From Lutibacter oricola (GTDB taxonomy: Bacteria > Bacteroidota > Bacteroidia > Flavobacteriales > Flavobacteriaceae): a stretch of 64,000 bases of DNA. Shown here in pieces: positions 18,310-27,985 of this stretch. The DNA is taken from contig NZ_FNNJ01000007.1 of the NCBI RefSeq assembly GCF_900106565.1, positions 62,016 to 126,015 of the forward strand, read 5' to 3'. The notes under the pieces are model-generated. The model was not told the DNA's origin. It worked only from the letters and a program-made list of their open reading frames with translations, and made no database searches. The translations under genes were made by a program, and so were the position numbers. Position 1 is the first letter of the stretch. Every line of letters begins with the position of its first letter.

Positions 18310-21191
18310 TGAAGAAATTATATATAATTACCTCGATTATTTTTTATTCAACTCTTGCTGTTTACGCTCAAAACAGCAAAGTTGAATTTAATGGCGAATT
18401 AAAAAAATGGCACAAAATAACATTAAGTTTTACTGGTGAAGAATTATCAGAAAATGATGCCAATAACCCATTTTTAAACTACCGCTTAAATGTAACCTTC
18501 AAAAACAAAAACAAAACCTACATTATTCCTGGGTTTTATGCGGCAGACGGAAATTCAGCAGAAACTAGTGCTACAAATGGTAAAATTTGGCAAGTACGGT
18601 TTACTCCTGATGAAATTGGAGAATGGACTTACAATGTTTCATTTAGAAAAGGGAATCAAATTGCAATAAATGATAATCCTAATGCAGGAGAACCTATTTC
18701 ATTTAATGGTTTAAACGGAAAATTCAATATTGAAAAATCTGACAAAACTGGTCGTGATTTTAGAAGTAAAGGCCGCTTAAATTATGTAAACAAACGCTAT
18801 TTACAATTCGAAGAAACAAAAGAATACTTTTTAAAAGGAGGAGCCGATAGCCCAGAGAGCTTTTTGGGTTATTATGATTTTGATCAAACACCACCTTCTC
18901 ACAAATACGAAGCACACGCAAAAGATTGGAAAAACGGTGATCCAACTTGGCAAAACGGTAAAGGAAAAAATATGATTGGAGCGTTAAATTATTTAGCTTC
19001 AAAAGGAATGAATTCTGTATACTTTTTAACAATGAGTGTGCAAGGTGATGGTAACGATGTTTGGCCTTGGAATAACATAAACGAGCGTTACCGTTTTGAT
19101 TGTAGCAAACTAGACCAATGGGAAATTGTTTTTGACCATATGGAAAAACTTGGTTTAATGATGCATATTGTTACTCAAGAAACTGAAAATGAATTACTAT
19201 TAGACATTGGTGAACTAGGTGTACAACGTAAATTATATTATCGTGAGTTAATTGCTCGTTTTTCTCATCATTTAGCAATTACTTGGAATTTAGGTGAAGA
19301 AAACGGTCCGCTAAGCTGGACTCCAAAAGGGCAAGACGATAAGGATAGAAAGGCAATGGCCAAGTACATTAAAACCCATGACCCATATAAAAATTTTGTT
19401 GCTCTACATACGCATGCAGATCCAAAAGCACAAGATCCATTTCTAAACCCATTATTAGGTTACGAGTATTTAGATGGTCCGTCTATGCAAACTCACCATC
19501 CAAAAGATGTGCATCGTTTAATTGTAAAGTGGATAAATGAATCTCAAAAAGCAGGTAAACAATGGGTAGTTTGTCAAGATGAAATTGGCCCGGCAGATAC
19601 AGGTGCAAAACCTGATGCTGATGACCCTGAACACAATGAAATTAGACATGAAGTTTTATGGGGGAATTTAATGGCTGGTGGTGCTGGTGTAGAATGGTAT
19701 TTTGGATATAAATATGCGCACAACGATTTAAAATGTGAAGATTGGAGGTCTAGAGATATTCTTTGGGATCAAACAAAACACGCGTTAGACTTTTTTCAAA
19801 ATCACGTGCCATTTCAACATATGAAATCTGCAAACGGATTAACAGATAATTCCAATGATTATGTGTTGGCTGAAAATGGAAAAACATACGTAATTTATCT
19901 TCCTAAGGTTGAAAAAACCATATTGAATTTAATAGGTGCAAACTCAAAATTCAATATAAAATGGTACAACCCTAGAGTTGGTGGAGAACTTCAAAAAGGA
20001 AGTGTAAAAACAATTAAAGGTGGTAAAAAAGTTTCAATTGGTTTTCCTCCAAATAAAGAAAAAGATTGGGTTGCTTTAATTACAAATACATCTAAAAAAG
20101 CTGTTGTAAGTAACTCTAAAAACAAACAAGAAAAAATTATTCTAAACGCGTTATCAGATTTTGAAATTGATCCAACTTCTGAAGCTACTTATTACGTAGA
20201 CAATCGTAACAAAGCTTTAGCAATAAATGCAGGTAAAAAAACTTTAAGAGATAAATTCGCGAACGCTACAACTATTTTTAAAGGTGCTAATGGAATTTAC
20301 AAAGGTATGTTAGTATCAATGGCTGAAAATGATGGAGAATCTGTTTATAGAGTTAAAATTAACGGAAACATTGTTTCTACATTTACAAACCCAGAAACAG
20401 ACAAATCGTTTGAAGAAACGCAGCACAACATTGGTAAAATTTATTTAGAAACAAATGACATTATTGAAGTTGAAGCAAAAGCAGTAACCAATAAAAAAAT
20501 ACCAGAAAACGATGAAACTGCGTGGTCAAGAGGTAGATGGAACTCTATTATTCTTATTCCTGGCGGTGGTTATCAAATTTCAAACAAACATGAAAAAACA
20601 ACACCTTTTACAGATAAAAAAGGGGTTTTTACTATTGAAGCTGAAGATTTTCATTTTAAAACTTCAAACGGAACAAATAGAGATTGGTATACACGTTCAA
20701 ACAGTGAAAGCCTTCCTTTTAAAAACTTAGAAAACCACAAAAAAACAGCTAGTAAAAATAGTTATATTGAAGCTTTACCTGATACACGTGTAACACATGA
20801 TGATGAATTAATTACTGGTGAAAATTTTTATCCGTTACCAGGTTTTGGAGCTATTGTTTCATACAAAGTAAAAATTAAATCTCCTGGCAAGTATTATGTG
20901 TGGGTAAAAGCATATTCTAGCGGTCCAGAAGATAACGGCTTGCATGTTGGCATAAACGAAACTTGGCCAGAAACTGGTGCTCGTATTCAACTTTGTGAAG
21001 GTAAAAATAAATGGACTTGGACATCTGCTCAACGTGTTCCAGAAAATCATTGTGGTACTCCAAACACAATCTCATTAAATTTCGATAAAAAAGGAGATTA
21101 CATTATTTCTTTTTCAATGCGTGAAGACGGTTTTGAATTTGACAAATGGATACTTACCAAAAAGAAAAACTTCAACCCAAATAACATTTAA
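18309..21191 (+). CDS. DUF5060 multidomain secreted glycoside-hydrolase-like protein
   Basis: The 960-residue protein has a type I signal peptide (cleavage after VYA, residue 20). Residues 25-110 are a DUF5060 beta-sandwich (WHKITLSFTG, FTPDEIGEWTY). Residues 150-550 look like a TIM-barrel hydrolase: FLKGGADSPESFLGYYD, LNYLASKGMNSVYFL, an acid/base candidate E330-E331 in ITWNLGEENGP, and a nucleophile candidate E425 in VVCQDEIGP. Residues 775-950 resemble the C-terminal beta-sandwich of GH115-type and collagen-binding modules (FTIEAEDFHF, YYVWVKAYSSGPEDNGLHVG). The substrate is unknown. Related proteins occur in marine polysaccharide loci. It is the first enzyme of the operon. Confidence 0.82.
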   Translation: MKKLYIITSIIFYSTLAVYAQNSKVEFNGELKKWHKITLSFTGEELSENDANNPFLNYRLNVTFKNKNKTYIIPGFYAADGNSAETSATNGKIWQVRFTPDEIGEWTYNVSFRKGNQIAINDNPNAGEPISFNGLNGKFNIEKSDKTGRDFRSKGRLNYVNKRYLQFEETKEYFLKGGADSPESFLGYYDFDQTPPSHKYEAHAKDWKNGDPTWQNGKGKNMIGALNYLASKGMNSVYFLTMSVQGDGNDVWPWNNINERYRFDCSKLDQWEIVFDHMEKLGLMMHIVTQETENELLLDIGELGVQRKLYYRELIARFSHHLAITWNLGEENGPLSWTPKGQDDKDRKAMAKYIKTHDPYKNFVALHTHADPKAQDPFLNPLLGYEYLDGPSMQTHHPKDVHRLIVKWINESQKAGKQWVVCQDEIGPADTGAKPDADDPEHNEIRHEVLWGNLMAGGAGVEWYFGYKYAHNDLKCEDWRSRDILWDQTKHALDFFQNHVPFQHMKSANGLTDNSNDYVLAENGKTYVIYLPKVEKTILNLIGANSKFNIKWYNPRVGGELQKGSVKTIKGGKKVSIGFPPNKEKDWVALITNTSKKAVVSNSKNKQEKIILNALSDFEIDPTSEATYYVDNRNKALAINAGKKTLRDKFANATTIFKGANGIYKGMLVSMAENDGESVYRVKINGNIVSTFTNPETDKSFEETQHNIGKIYLETNDIIEVEAKAVTNKKIPENDETAWSRGRWNSIILIPGGGYQISNKHEKTTPFTDKKGVFTIEAEDFHFKTSNGTNRDWYTRSNSESLPFKNLENHKKTASKNSYIEALPDTRVTHDDELITGENFYPLPGFGAIVSYKVKIKSPGKYYVWVKAYSSGPEDNGLHVGINETWPETGARIQLCEGKNKWTWTSAQRVPENHCGTPNTISLNFDKKGDYIISFSMREDGFEFDKWILTKKKNFNPNNI

Positions 21192-21207
21192 TTTTCATTA
21201 AAATAAC

Positions 21208-22383
21208 ATGAAAACACTAAACTCAACTTTATTACTTATAGCTTTAACACTTTTCATTTCTTGCTCAACAAAAACTTCAAAAAAAGAAAGTAAAATAGAC
21301 AAAGCTGCTGAACAAATTACACATTTAGTAAAAGATGCTGAAACAGCAAATAGAATTCCTAGAACTTTAACTGCGGAAGGAAAAATGCACTTTGCACATA
21401 AAAATTTCGATTGGACTGAAGGGTTTTTCCCTGGTAGTTGCTGGTATTTATTTGAAACTACAAAAGATGAAAAATGGAAAGTAGCTGCTGAAAAATTCCA
21501 AAGTTTATTTGAAGAACATAAATTTAGAACTAACAATCACGATTTAGGGTTTGTATTTAATTGCTCTTACGGAAATGGATTTAGGATAACTAAAAATGAG
21601 AATTTTAAACAAGTAATGATTACTGCTGCTAAATCGTTAAGCACTCGTTTCAATCCAACTATTGGTTGTATTAAAAGTTGGGATGTAACTGGCGGATGGC
21701 AAGCAGAAAGAGGTTGGAAATACCCTGTAATTATTGATAATATGATGAATTTAGAATTATTGTTTGAAGTTTCTAAATTAACAGGTGACGACAGCTACAA
21801 AAACATTGCAATTACACATGCAAATACAACATTAAAAAATCATTTTAGAGCAGATAATAGTTCTGTACACGTTGTAGATTACGATCCTGAAACTGGTGAA
21901 GTTAGAAACAAACACACAGCTCAAGGTTTTGCACATACAAGTGCTTGGGCTCGCGGACAAGCTTGGGGTTTATACGGTTACACCGTTTGTTACCGATATA
22001 CAAAAGATGAAAAGTACTTACAACAAGCTGAAAAAATTGCAAAATTTATTACAGAATATAAAGGAACACCAGAAGATGGAATTCCATATTGGGATTACAA
22101 CGCTCCAAACATTCCTAATGAACCTAGAGATGTTTCTGCTGCCGCTATAACAGTTTCTGCATTAATTGAATTAGATGATTTTTCTAAGAATAATTACCAA
22201 CCTGCAATCGACAAAATAATGACTTCTTTGGCTTCAGATACATACACTGCTAAAGTTGGAGAAAACAAACATTTTATTTTAAAACATAGTGTTGGTAGTA
22301 TTCCTCACGGAAATGAAATTGATGTGCCATTAAATTATGCAGATTACTACTATTTAGAAGCTTTAGTTAGACTAAAAAAATAA
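21208..22383 (+). CDS. GH88 unsaturated glucuronyl hydrolase
   Basis: The 391-residue lipoprotein (lipobox LFISC, Cys19) is an alpha6/alpha6-barrel GH88 enzyme. The two catalytic aspartates are visible: D112 in NNHDLGFVF and D177 in VIIDNMMNLELL, matching D88 and D149 of the Bacillus GL1 enzyme. FAHTSAWARGQAWGLYGY and the C-terminal HGNEIDVPLNYADYYYLEAL are family hallmarks. It removes the 4,5-unsaturated uronate left by lyases at non-reducing ends, releasing the substrate that KduI isomerises. The lipobox suggests surface or periplasmic location. Gaps to neighbours are 16 and 3 bases. Confidence 0.94.
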   Translation: MKTLNSTLLLIALTLFISCSTKTSKKESKIDKAAEQITHLVKDAETANRIPRTLTAEGKMHFAHKNFDWTEGFFPGSCWYLFETTKDEKWKVAAEKFQSLFEEHKFRTNNHDLGFVFNCSYGNGFRITKNENFKQVMITAAKSLSTRFNPTIGCIKSWDVTGGWQAERGWKYPVIIDNMMNLELLFEVSKLTGDDSYKNIAITHANTTLKNHFRADNSSVHVVDYDPETGEVRNKHTAQGFAHTSAWARGQAWGLYGYTVCYRYTKDEKYLQQAEKIAKFITEYKGTPEDGIPYWDYNAPNIPNEPRDVSAAAITVSALIELDDFSKNNYQPAIDKIMTSLASDTYTAKVGENKHFILKHSVGSIPHGNEIDVPLNYADYYYLEALVRLKK

Positions 22384-22386
22384 CTT

Positions 22387-23937
22387 ATGAACTTTAAAAA
22401 TATTTTTTTAACTGGGTTAGTTTTTAGTCTTTTAAGTTGTAAAGCTCAAACTAGTAATGTTTGGGAAGATTTTAAATCTTCAAAAACAACTGGAAATGAA
22501 GCCATTTTACCTGATTTTTCTTACGCAGGTTATAAATATAGCGAAGTTGAAATACCAACTGTTAACTACAAACTGTTTGATGTAACCAAATTTGGAGCTA
22601 TTCCAAATGATTTAAATTCAGATAAAAACGCTATAAAAAAAGCCATTAAAGCTGCTGATAAACATGGGGAAGGCATTGTGTATTTTCCTAAAGGAAGGTA
22701 TTACATTAATACTCAAAATGATGATATAAGTATTATCGAAATCAAGTCTTCAAAAATTGTTTTTAGAGGTGAAGATAAAGAAAATACCATCCTGTTTTTT
22801 GATAAAGATTTACCACCAACTGACCCTAATAAACTATGGTCTTGTCCTTCAGCAATAAAAGTAAAAGCTAAGAAAAATGATAAATTCATCACTAAAATAA
22901 TTGGAGATTCAAAACGTGAAACTTTTTCTATTAAAGTTGAAGATGCTTCAAAAATTAAAAAAGGAGATTGGATTATTATAAAGGTAAAAAACAATAGTAA
23001 AGAACTCATCAAATCTGATATTGGCCCGTTAGAACCTCATCCAAAGTGGAAGAAAATTTTAAATGAAGGTGTTATGGTAAATGAGCGTCATCAAGTTGCT
23101 TCAGTAACAGAAAAAAAAGTAACATTGGTTTCTCCAATTCATTATGATATTGAATCAAAATATGGATGGGAAATTTTAAAATTTGAACACGTACATCACG
23201 TTGGATTTGAAAACTTAACTTTTGAAGGTAATTGGACTAAAAAGTTTGTTCATCATAAAAATGCCCAACACGATGGTGGTTGGAGTATTTTAAGTCTTTC
23301 AGATGCTGTAGATTCTTGGATTCAAAACTGTACATTTAAAAATGTGAACAATGCTGCAAGTATTTCTTCGTCTGCGGCTTGTACGGTAATTAATGTTGAT
23401 ATAAAAGGCAATATTGGTCACGCGGCAATTCACGCATCAAATGGTTCAACAGGAATTTTATTAGCGAAAATTAATGATGAGGCTGGTATGCATCATTCCG
23501 TTGGTGTTGGTGGTGGAAGCACTACCGGAACTGTAATTTGGAGATGTACATATCCATCACACACTTGTTATGAATCACACGCATCTCAACCACGTTGTAC
23601 TTTGTTAGATAATGTTAATGGTGGTTTTTTTACAGGTAGAGCAGGTGGAGCTATTCAAAGTTTACCAAATCACGGAAGGTATTTAGTATTTTGGAATTAT
23701 AATGAAACCGATGAGGCTGAAAAAGATTTCAGGTTTATAGCAACCAACTCTTGGTATTGGAGAAATGTACCACCTATAATTGTTGGTTTTCACGGAGCTG
23801 GAACAACTTTCAAAAAAGATGAAGTTCAAATTGTAGAAAGCAATGGTACTCCTGTAAAACCAGAATCTTTATTCGAAGAACAATTAAAACTTCGACTAGG
23901 TAAATTACCAAATTGGATTTCAAAAGAAAAAAAATAG
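22387..23937 (+). CDS. DUF4955 beta-helix lipoprotein, candidate polysaccharide lyase (copy 1)
   Basis: The 516-residue lipoprotein (lipobox LLSC, Cys18) has an N-terminal pectate-lyase-superfamily segment (DVTKFGAIPNDLNSDKNAIKKA, GIVYFPKGRYYI) and a right-handed beta-helix pattern up to about residue 400. The C-terminal region (GRYLVFWNYN, EEQLKLRLGKLPNW) fits DUF4955. A paralogue lies at 27986-29656 in the same operon. No classical lyase is present in the island, yet GH88 and KduI need unsaturated products, so this pair are the best lyase candidates (inference). Catalytic residues cannot be assigned, although many His, Tyr and Arg residues occur in the helix. Confidence 0.8.
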   Translation: MNFKNIFLTGLVFSLLSCKAQTSNVWEDFKSSKTTGNEAILPDFSYAGYKYSEVEIPTVNYKLFDVTKFGAIPNDLNSDKNAIKKAIKAADKHGEGIVYFPKGRYYINTQNDDISIIEIKSSKIVFRGEDKENTILFFDKDLPPTDPNKLWSCPSAIKVKAKKNDKFITKIIGDSKRETFSIKVEDASKIKKGDWIIIKVKNNSKELIKSDIGPLEPHPKWKKILNEGVMVNERHQVASVTEKKVTLVSPIHYDIESKYGWEILKFEHVHHVGFENLTFEGNWTKKFVHHKNAQHDGGWSILSLSDAVDSWIQNCTFKNVNNAASISSSAACTVINVDIKGNIGHAAIHASNGSTGILLAKINDEAGMHHSVGVGGGSTTGTVIWRCTYPSHTCYESHASQPRCTLLDNVNGGFFTGRAGGAIQSLPNHGRYLVFWNYNETDEAEKDFRFIATNSWYWRNVPPIIVGFHGAGTTFKKDEVQIVESNGTPVKPESLFEEQLKLRLGKLPNWISKEKK

Positions 23938-23955
23938 CATTTATATTTTAATAAA

Positions 23956-25530
23956 ATGAAACTAAAAAACACATTACTTATAGCTATTTCATTACTGCTG
24001 TTAAGTTGTAAAAGCGAAGTTAAAAAAGAGGTTGTTGTTACAACAAAAAAGCCAAATATATTAATTGTTTTTCCAGATCAATTAAGGCGATACAGTGCTG
24101 GTTTTTGGAGCGAAGAAAACTATAAAAAACACGTAGTAGGAAAACCAGATCCTGTATTAACTCCAACCATTGATAAACTAGCAAAAAACGGTGTGGTTTT
24201 TACGCAAGCAGTAAGTAATTACCCGTTATGTAGCCCATACCGAGGAATGATGCTTTCTGGAATGTATCCTGAACAAAACGGAATTTGGAACAACTGTAAA
24301 AAAGGAAGAGAGCATAGTTTAAAAGATGATATTGCTACCATTCCAGATTTATTTTTCAAAGCTGGTTATAACACTTCTTACTTCGGAAAATGTCATTGGT
24401 TAAAAACTGAACCTTTATTTGACGAAAATGGAAACTATCAAGGTACTACAGAAGCACCAGGAGGGCATTATGCAAATACATATGACACTTATATTCCGCC
24501 AGGAAAACGTCATAATATCGAATACTTTTACCAAGCTTTAAAAGATGAGCATTTTAATCCTAGAATTTACTCAAACGATCCAAGTACAATTGAAGGTAAA
24601 AAAGATGGTGAATTACACTTACCAAAAGTTTTTTCAGCTAAAAATGAAGCTGAAAAAATTATTAAGTACTTAAAAAACGAAAACGGTCAGCGTAATGCAA
24701 ACAAACCTTTTTGTATGATTTGGGCTTTAAATCCACCGCATAATCCTTGGGATGATGAAAATACAGATATGGAGACTTTACACAAGCATTATGATACAGA
24801 TAAGTTTCCTGAGATTGATGACAAGTTAGTAGTTAGAAAAAATGCCGATTTAAAAGTTGCTAATTATGCGCGCCATTATTATGCCAACGTTACTAGTGCC
24901 GACAATTACATTGGACAAGTTATTGATGAATTAGAAAAAATGGGAGAGCTAGATAATACTATTGTTATGTTTAGTTCAGACCACGGAGAAATGTTAGGTA
25001 GCCATAGTAGAACTGGTAAAAATTCATTTCAATTAGAATCGCTATCTGTACCATTTATTGTTCATTGGCCGAAGGGTTTAAAAGCTGATATAACAGATGT
25101 GTTGTTCGGAGCAACTGATGTATTGCCAACCGCTATGGGATTAGCAGGATTGTCAAACCAAATTCCTTCGGAAGTAGAAGGAACTAATTTTGCGGAATTA
25201 CTTCTAAATCCAGAAAATAATTCAGTAAAAAAACCAGAAGACGTTTTAATAATGTTAGGAAATTCTAGAGGTATATTCTCTGGAAAATACACCTTGTGTT
25301 TAGAAGAAAATAAAAAACAATGGGATACCGATAAAGGAACCGAAATTTCAGAAGCTTATTTGTACGACAATATAAATGACCCATATCAATTAAATAAGAT
25401 TGATTTAAAAGCATTGCCTGAAATTTCAAATAAACTATTAAAATCGTTAGGTGAAAAATTAAAAATGTCTAACGATCCTTGGTTTCAACAAAAAAAATAT
25501 AGCAACCTAATTCCGTATCCAAATAGTTAA
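23956..25530 (+). CDS. S1-family (type I) sulfatase
   Basis: The 524-residue lipoprotein (LLSC, Cys18) has the formylglycine signature CSPYRG with Cys92 (C-x-P-x-R), needed for the type I sulfatase cofactor. Other family elements are FPDQLRRYS (metal site, with Gln replacing the second Asp), YFGKCHW, and the metal-binding SSDHGEMLGSH. The S1 subfamily cannot be set by eye. It desulfates the island's substrate, which marks it as a sulfated, probably marine, polysaccharide. Maturation needs an anaerobic or aerobic formylglycine-generating enzyme outside the window. Gaps to its neighbours are 18 and 11 bases. Confidence 0.93.
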   Translation: MKLKNTLLIAISLLLLSCKSEVKKEVVVTTKKPNILIVFPDQLRRYSAGFWSEENYKKHVVGKPDPVLTPTIDKLAKNGVVFTQAVSNYPLCSPYRGMMLSGMYPEQNGIWNNCKKGREHSLKDDIATIPDLFFKAGYNTSYFGKCHWLKTEPLFDENGNYQGTTEAPGGHYANTYDTYIPPGKRHNIEYFYQALKDEHFNPRIYSNDPSTIEGKKDGELHLPKVFSAKNEAEKIIKYLKNENGQRNANKPFCMIWALNPPHNPWDDENTDMETLHKHYDTDKFPEIDDKLVVRKNADLKVANYARHYYANVTSADNYIGQVIDELEKMGELDNTIVMFSSDHGEMLGSHSRTGKNSFQLESLSVPFIVHWPKGLKADITDVLFGATDVLPTAMGLAGLSNQIPSEVEGTNFAELLLNPENNSVKKPEDVLIMLGNSRGIFSGKYTLCLEENKKQWDTDKGTEISEAYLYDNINDPYQLNKIDLKALPEISNKLLKSLGEKLKMSNDPWFQQKKYSNLIPYPNS

Positions 25531-25541
25531 CTAGCTCATTA

Positions 25542-26237
25542 ATGATCCATTTTAAAAACAGCAGTCGCATAGTTTTATTATTGGTTTCAACATTCTTTTT
25601 TATAAGTTGTGAAACTAGCACAAAAGTGCTGTATGCTGATGACTTTGACAAAAATTTAGACAATTGGGTTGTTGAACAAATGGAAGATGGCTTTGTTGAA
25701 ATTAACAACAAACAATTAGAAATTTCACAAGAAAATGGTGCGGTGGTTTGGTTTAAGCATAAATTACAAACTCCTGTAACCATTGAATATAATATTACTG
25801 TTGTAGACAAAGGTGGCAAACATGATAGAGTTGCTGACATGAATTGTTTTTGGATGGCAAATGATCCTGCTAATTCAGATTTCTTTAAAAATTCGGAACT
25901 ACGCGGAGGTGTGTTTTCAAACTACTTTCCACTAAGTTTATACTATGTTGGTTATGGCGGACATAACAATACAAAAACCAGATTTAGAAAACATTTTGGA
26001 AATGGAGAAAGACCTTTAAAACCTGAACACGATATAGAGAATCCTAAATTTCAAATTATTGCAAACACAGCAAATCACATAAAAATAGTGGTTACCGAAA
26101 ATAGCACTCAATATTTTTGCAACAACAACTTAGTTTACAATATCGAAGATGAAAATTTGTACCGTTCTGGTTATTTCGGATTCAGATCTTATAAAAACCA
26201 CTTATTGATTGATACTTTCAACATAACAAAACCTTAA
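25542..26237 (+). CDS. DUF6250-like lipoprotein
   Basis: The 231-residue lipoprotein (lipobox FISC) is a jelly-roll beta-sandwich. It starts with YADDFDKNLDNWVVEQ and ends with GYFGFRSYKNHLLIDTFNITKP, the pattern of DUF6250 and related laminin-G-like families. GGHNNTKTRFRKHFGNGERPL is a conserved basic loop. Some families of this fold bind or cleave polysaccharides, so a lyase or carbohydrate-binding role is possible but not shown. It lies inside the operon, 11 bases after the sulfatase and 2 bases before GH43. Confidence 0.75.
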   Translation: MIHFKNSSRIVLLLVSTFFFISCETSTKVLYADDFDKNLDNWVVEQMEDGFVEINNKQLEISQENGAVVWFKHKLQTPVTIEYNITVVDKGGKHDRVADMNCFWMANDPANSDFFKNSELRGGVFSNYFPLSLYYVGYGGHNNTKTRFRKHFGNGERPLKPEHDIENPKFQIIANTANHIKIVVTENSTQYFCNNNLVYNIEDENLYRSGYFGFRSYKNHLLIDTFNITKP

Positions 26238-26239
26238 AA

Positions 26240-27973
26240 ATGGCAAAATTAATAACACGTATCGGCTTTATAGCTTTAATAGTTTTCATAGTTACTCAAT
26301 GTAAAATTGAAAAGATTGAAAAAGAGCAATTATCTACAGTCTGTAATCCAATGGATTTAAGTTATAGGTTTATGCCAAATGGTGTTTCAAGGCGCGAGGC
26401 TGCAGATCCTACTGTTATTTTATTTAAAGACACCTACTATTTATTTGCTTCAAAATCTGGCGGATACTGGTTCTCGGATGATTTAACAAAGTGGGCTTTT
26501 ATTGAAACTAACGAAATTCCTACGGAAGAATATGCTCCAACAGCCATTGTTTTAAATAACGAAGTTTATTTTTTAGCTTCAAACGGTAAAAAAAATACAG
26601 TTTACAAATCTGCCGATCCAAAAAGCGGAAAATGGCAATTGGTTAAAGATGGTTTAAAGGTTCCAATGACCGATCCGGCATTCTTTTTAGATGATGACAA
26701 TAAGCTATTTTTATATTGGGGATGCTCAAATAAAAATCCGATTTATGGCGTTGAAATTGATAAAACTACATTTGAATTTATAGGCGAAACACAAGAGCTT
26801 ATATTTCCTAATCCTGAAAACTTAGGATGGGAAATTCGAGGAGATTATAATACAAAAACTGAAGTTTCTCCTTGGCTAGAAGGGGCTTGGATGAATAAAC
26901 GAAACGGAAAATATTATTTACAATATTCTGCTCCTGGAACTCGAGAAAAATCGTACTGCGATGGCGTTTATGAATCTGAAAACCCTTTAGGGCCATATAC
27001 ACTTGCCAAACACAATTCTTTTGCTTACAAGCCAGAAGGTTTTGCTTGTGGAGCCGGACACGGAAGTACTTTTGAAGATAAATATGGAAACTTTTGGCAT
27101 GTCGGAACCATCGCAATTTCAGTAAAAGATAAGTTTGAAAGACGTATTGGCTTTTATCCTGCGTTTTTTGATAAAGATGGAGTTTTGTATTCAAACACTA
27201 GATTAGGTGATTTTCCAATAATAATTCCGAAGAAGAAAATTGAAAGTATTGATGATATTTTTCCAAATTGGATGTTACTTTCTTATAACAAACCAATTGA
27301 AGTTTCTTCTGAATTAGAAGGGCGTTCAAAAAACTTAGCAACCGATGAAGAAATAAGAACTTATTGGAGCGCAAAAACTGGAAACAAAGGAGAATGGTTT
27401 CAAATAGATTTAGAAAAAGAAGTTGAAATTAACGCTATACAATTAAATTTTGCAGAGCAAAACACTAAACTTTTTAATAGACAACCCAATATCTATCAAC
27501 AGTTTTTGGTTGAATATTCTTTAGACAATAAAACTTGGAAAACCTTAATTGATAAAACAAAAAACAAAGCTGATGTTCCGCATAATTACCTTCAATTAGA
27601 AACCTCAACTAAGGCTCGTTTTTTAAAAATTACCAATTATTATACACCAAGCGGAAAATTTGCACTATCAGATTTCCGAGTGTTTGGAAACGGACAAGGA
27701 AATTTACCTCAATTTGAAAGAACTTTAACTGGAATTAGAAACAATGAAGACAGAAGGCAAGTTAGCTTAAGTTGGAATACCGATAAAAATGCCTTGGGTT
27801 ATAATATTCGATACGGTACAGATCCTGAAAAACTGTACCATAACTATCAAGTTTTAAAAAACAACAGTCTAACAATTAGAAGTTTAAACAAACTTCAAAA
27901 ATATTATTTTACCATTGATACTTTTAATGAAAACGGTATTAAAAAAGGTTCAAAAATTATTGAAATCAACTAA
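26240..27973 (+). CDS. GH43-like hydrolase with discoidin and fibronectin III domains
   Basis: The 577-residue lipoprotein (VTQC, Cys21) has a five-bladed GH43-type domain at about 35-340. The three carboxylates are visible: D56 in EAADPTVI, D145 in MTDPAFF and E214 in WLEGAWM. Residues 350-490 form a discoidin (F5/8 type C) module (WSAKTGNKGEWFQIDL). The last 90 residues are FN3-like (ISLSWNTDKNALGYNIRYG-like). GH43 enzymes remove arabinose, xylose or galactose side chains. The specificity here is unknown and the modules suggest surface binding. Confidence 0.87.
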   Translation: MAKLITRIGFIALIVFIVTQCKIEKIEKEQLSTVCNPMDLSYRFMPNGVSRREAADPTVILFKDTYYLFASKSGGYWFSDDLTKWAFIETNEIPTEEYAPTAIVLNNEVYFLASNGKKNTVYKSADPKSGKWQLVKDGLKVPMTDPAFFLDDDNKLFLYWGCSNKNPIYGVEIDKTTFEFIGETQELIFPNPENLGWEIRGDYNTKTEVSPWLEGAWMNKRNGKYYLQYSAPGTREKSYCDGVYESENPLGPYTLAKHNSFAYKPEGFACGAGHGSTFEDKYGNFWHVGTIAISVKDKFERRIGFYPAFFDKDGVLYSNTRLGDFPIIIPKKKIESIDDIFPNWMLLSYNKPIEVSSELEGRSKNLATDEEIRTYWSAKTGNKGEWFQIDLEKEVEINAIQLNFAEQNTKLFNRQPNIYQQFLVEYSLDNKTWKTLIDKTKNKADVPHNYLQLETSTKARFLKITNYYTPSGKFALSDFRVFGNGQGNLPQFERTLTGIRNNEDRRQVSLSWNTDKNALGYNIRYGTDPEKLYHNYQVLKNNSLTIRSLNKLQKYYFTIDTFNENGIKKGSKIIEIN

Positions 27974-27985
27974 CAATAGGTTATT

